NCBI RefSeq assembly: GCF_001902635.1
Contig: NZ_MJAO01000022.1
Span: forward strand, 1-64,000
DNA from: Serratia marcescens
Lineage (GTDB): Bacteria > Pseudomonadota > Gammaproteobacteria > Enterobacterales > Enterobacteriaceae
Direction: 5' to 3'
Length of the DNA: 64,000 bases
The notes under the pieces were generated by a model, which saw only the letters and a program-made list of their open reading frames with translations, made no database searches and was not told the DNA's origin. Positions 61,257 through 64,000 of this stretch are shown here, one piece after another. Position 1 is the first letter of the stretch, and every line of letters begins with the position of its first letter. The translations under genes were made by a program, and so were the position numbers.

Positions 61257-62600
61257 ATGGCTTCACCCAAGAAAATAGGGCTTATCGCCTGCACCGGCGT
61301 GGTCGCCGGTAATATGATGGGGAGCGGGATTGCCTTATTGCCCGCCAACCTGGCGAGTCTCGGATCCATCGCCATTTGGGGATGGGTGATCTCGATTATC
61401 GGGGCGATGTCGCTGGCTTATGTTTATGCCCGCCTCGCCACCAAAAACCCGCAGCAGGGTGGCCCTATCGCCTATGCCGGTGAAATTTCTCCGGCCTTCG
61501 GTTTCCAGACCGGCGTGCTTTATTACCATGCCAACTGGATCGGCAACCTGGCCATCGGCATTACCGCCGTTTCTTATCTCTCCACCTTCTTCCCGGCGCT
61601 GAACAACCCGGTACCCGCCGGCATCGCCTGTATCGCCATCGTGTGGATCTTCACCTTCGTGAACATGCTGGGTGGGACCTGGGTCAGCCGTTTGACCACC
61701 CTGGGCCTGGTATTGGTGCTGATCCCGGTGATTGTGACCGCCACTATCGGTTGGCACTGGTTTGACGTGGCCACCTATCAGGCTAACTGGAATACCTCCG
61801 GCACCACCGACAGCCACGCGGTCATCAAGAGCATCCTGCTGTGCCTGTGGGCATTCATCGGTGTGGAATCCGCCGCGGTCAGCACCGGCATGGTGAAAAA
61901 CCCGAAACGCACCGTTCCGCTGGCGACCATGCTCGGCACCGGTCTGGCAGGCATTATCTATATCGCCGCCACCCAGGTGATCAGCGGCATGTTCCCGGCG
62001 TCTGAAATGGCCGCCAGCGGCGCGCCGTTCGCCATCAGCGCCTCGGCGATTATGGGCAACTGGGCCGCACCGATGGTTTCCGCGTTCACCGCCTTTGCCT
62101 GCCTGACCTCGCTGGGCTCGTGGATGATGCTGGTCGGCCAGGCCGGGGTCCGCGCCGCCAACGACGGCAACTTCCCGAAAGTGTACGGTGAGCTGGATAA
62201 AAACGGCATTCCGAAGAAAGGCCTGCTGTTGGCTGGCTGCAAAATGACCGCGTTGATGGTGCTGATCACCCTGATGAGCTCCGCCGGCGGTAAGGCTTCC
62301 GACTTGTTCGGCGAGTTGACCGGCATTGCGGTGCTGCTGACCATGCTGCCTTACTTCTACTCCTGCGTAGACCTGATCCGCTTCGAAGGGGTCAACGTGC
62401 GCAACCTGCTGAGCCTGATCGCGTCGGTATGCGGCTGTGGCTTCTGCTTTATCGCGCTGATGGGCGCCAACTCTTTCGAACTGTCCGGCACCTTTATCAT
62501 CAGCCTGATTATCCTGATGTTCTACGCCCGGAAAATGAATACCCGCCAGGCTGCCGAAGCAGCGGCGGTCGATGAAAACACCACGGCCAAAGCGCACTGA
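61257..62600 (+). CDS. cadB: Lysine/cadaverine antiporter CadB
   Basis: CadB exchanges external lysine for cadaverine, so that decarboxylation removes protons from the cytoplasm. This APC-superfamily membrane protein (447 residues, about 12 helices) begins with KKIGLIACTGVVAGNMMGSGIALLPANLA, the GxGxA-type substrate-binding unwound helix. Nearly every segment aligns with E. coli CadB (444 residues). cadA follows after 95 bases, a spacer that can form AGCCCCTT/AAGGGGCT. Confidence 0.97.
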   Translation: MASPKKIGLIACTGVVAGNMMGSGIALLPANLASLGSIAIWGWVISIIGAMSLAYVYARLATKNPQQGGPIAYAGEISPAFGFQTGVLYYHANWIGNLAIGITAVSYLSTFFPALNNPVPAGIACIAIVWIFTFVNMLGGTWVSRLTTLGLVLVLIPVIVTATIGWHWFDVATYQANWNTSGTTDSHAVIKSILLCLWAFIGVESAAVSTGMVKNPKRTVPLATMLGTGLAGIIYIAATQVISGMFPASEMAASGAPFAISASAIMGNWAAPMVSAFTAFACLTSLGSWMMLVGQAGVRAANDGNFPKVYGELDKNGIPKKGLLLAGCKMTALMVLITLMSSAGGKASDLFGELTGIAVLLTMLPYFYSCVDLIRFEGVNVRNLLSLIASVCGCGFCFIALMGANSFELSGTFIISLIILMFYARKMNTRQAAEAAAVDENTTAKAH

Positions 62601-62695
62601 TTCGCGTCCGCTGACCGACTGAATTTACCCAGCCCCTTTCTTTCCGACCTGTCAGCCGCGACGGGAAGGGGCTTGCTTTGCCAGGAGAAATGCAT

Positions 62696-64000
62696 ATGAA
62701 CGTTATTGCCATCATGAATCACATGGGTGTCTACTTCAAAGAAGAGCCAATCCGTGAACTGCATCAGGCGCTGGAAAGCCTGGATTTCCGCATCGTTTAC
62801 CCTAACGATCGCGAAGACCTGCTGAAACTGATCGAGAACAATGCCCGTCTGTGTGGGGTTATCTTCGACTGGGATAAATACAATCTCGAACTGTGCGAAG
62901 AGATCAGCCAGCTGAACGAATACATGCCGCTGTACGCATTCGCCAACACCTATTCCACGCTGGACGTCAGCCTGAACGATCTGCGCATGCAGGTGCGCTT
63001 CTTCGAATATGCGCTCGGCGCGGCCACCGATATCGCCGCCAAGATCAAACAGAACACCGACGAATATATCGATACTATCCTGCCGCCGCTGACCAAGGCG
63101 CTGTTCAAATACGTGCGCGAAGGCAAGTACACCTTCTGTACGCCGGGCCACATGGGTGGCACCGCGTTCCAGAAAAGCCCGGTGGGCAGCCTGTTCTACG
63201 ATTTCTTCGGCCCGAACACCATGAAGTCGGATGTTTCGATTTCGGTGTCTGAACTGGGCTCGCTGCTGGATCACTCCGGCCCGCATAAAGAGGCGGAAGA
63301 GTACATTTCCCGCGTGTTCAATGCCGAACGCAGCTACATGGTCACCAACGGCACCTCCACCGCCAACAAGATCGTCGGCATGTACTCGGCGCCGGCCGGC
63401 AGCACGGTGCTGATTGACCGTAACTGCCACAAGTCGCTGACTCACCTGATGATGATGAGCGACATCACGCCGATCTATTTCCGCCCGACCCGCAACGCCT
63501 ACGGCATCCTCGGCGGCATTCCGCAGAGCGAGTTCCAGCGCGCCACCATCGCCAAACGCGTGAAGGACACCCCGAACGCCACCTGGCCGGTGCATGCGGT
63601 GATCACCAACTCCACCTATGACGGGCTGCTGTACAACACCGACTTTATCAAGAACACCCTGGACGTGAAGTCGATCCACTTTGACTCCGCCTGGGTGCCT
63701 TACACCAACTTCCACCCGATCTATAAAGGCAAGTGCGGCATGAGCGGCGGGCGAGTGAAGGACAAGGTGATCTATGAAACCCAGTCCACCCACAAACTGC
63801 TGGCGGCCTTCTCGCAGGCTTCGATGATTCACGTGAAAGGCGACATCAACGAAGAAACTTTCAACGAAGCCTACATGATGCACACCACCACTTCGCCGCA
63901 CTACGGCATCGTGGCCTCTACCGAAACCGCCGCGGCGATGATGAAAGGCAACGCCGGCAAGCGCCTGATCCACGGCTCGATCGAACGTGCGATCAAGTTC
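62696..64000 (+). CDS. cadA: Inducible lysine decarboxylase CadA (3' end missing)
   Basis: The acid-induced decarboxylase converting lysine to cadaverine. The first 435 codons are present and the frame stays open to the window end; about 280 residues are outside. It starts MNVIAIMNHMGVYFKEEPI after an AGGAG site. The PLP lysine is in ETQSTHKLLAAF (Lys367), at the same position as in the ldcC product. Its place after cadC and cadB identifies it as CadA. Confidence 0.96.
   Translation, partial: MNVIAIMNHMGVYFKEEPIRELHQALESLDFRIVYPNDREDLLKLIENNARLCGVIFDWDKYNLELCEEISQLNEYMPLYAFANTYSTLDVSLNDLRMQVRFFEYALGAATDIAAKIKQNTDEYIDTILPPLTKALFKYVREGKYTFCTPGHMGGTAFQKSPVGSLFYDFFGPNTMKSDVSISVSELGSLLDHSGPHKEAEEYISRVFNAERSYMVTNGTSTANKIVGMYSAPAGSTVLIDRNCHKSLTHLMMMSDITPIYFRPTRNAYGILGGIPQSEFQRATIAKRVKDTPNATWPVHAVITNSTYDGLLYNTDFIKNTLDVKSIHFDSAWVPYTNFHPIYKGKCGMSGGRVKDKVIYETQSTHKLLAAFSQASMIHVKGDINEETFNEAYMMHTTTSPHYGIVASTETAAAMMKGNAGKRLIHGSIERAIKF

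Noticed and set aside
62631-62673. Terminator between cadB and cadA
   Set aside because: AGCCCCTT/AAGGGGCT can pair, but the loop is 27 bases and no T-run follows; more likely an mRNA processing or stability hairpin, if anything.

Overview
The window is GC-rich enterobacterial chromosome. Most predicted proteins align almost end to end with Escherichia coli proteins I know, and the local changes in gene order suggest Serratia (probably S. marcescens or a close relative). That species call is an inference from remembered sequences, not from a search. There is no phage, plasmid, IS element or CRISPR array. It is largely core genome, with a few accessory insertions.

Positions 1-14.5 kb follow the E. 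coli 63-min order: recB (3' end), recD, argA, amiC, an added aromatic-acid-type MFS transporter, three identical initiator tRNA genes, mltA, tcdA, csdE-csdA, ygdI, the sRNA gene gcvB, gcvA, ygdD and rlmM. At 14.5-20.7 kb come xni, ppnN, queF, syd, the CsrA-sponge RNA gene csrB with its GacA/UvrY-type palindrome, a second added MFS transporter, and yqcC. At 20.8-29.2 kb a very large alpha-2-macroglobulin gene and pbpC sit between yqcC and truC-yqcA.

At about 30.5 kb the order jumps to the E. coli 4-min region: yaeH, dapD, glnD and map on the minus strand, then the long plus-strand series rpsB-tsf-pyrH-frr-dxr-uppS-cdsA-rseP-bamA-skp-lpxD-fabZ-lpxA-lpxB-rnhB-dnaE-accA. This block combines translation factors, UMP kinase, isoprenoid and phospholipid synthesis, outer-membrane protein assembly, lipid A synthesis, replication and fatty-acid initiation. 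A promoter-hairpin-terminator unit just before uppS (40510-40668) looks like an unannotated small RNA or attenuated leader.

Positions 55.7-64 kb form a lysine decarboxylation neighbourhood: ldcC, then a MarR-type regulator with a four-cysteine tail divergent from a small CPVC thiol protein, gloA2, and then cadC-cadB-cadA (cadA runs off the end). Two matching 21-bp operator-like sites lie in the MarR/CPVC intergenic region. This is the best candidate here for a little-described regulatory module.

Intergenic stretches above about 300 bases: 11629-12013 (gcvB), 18343-18952 (palindrome plus csrB), 35499-35843 (rpsB promoter and leader) and 60888-61256 (AT-rich cadBA control region). No other gap is that long.
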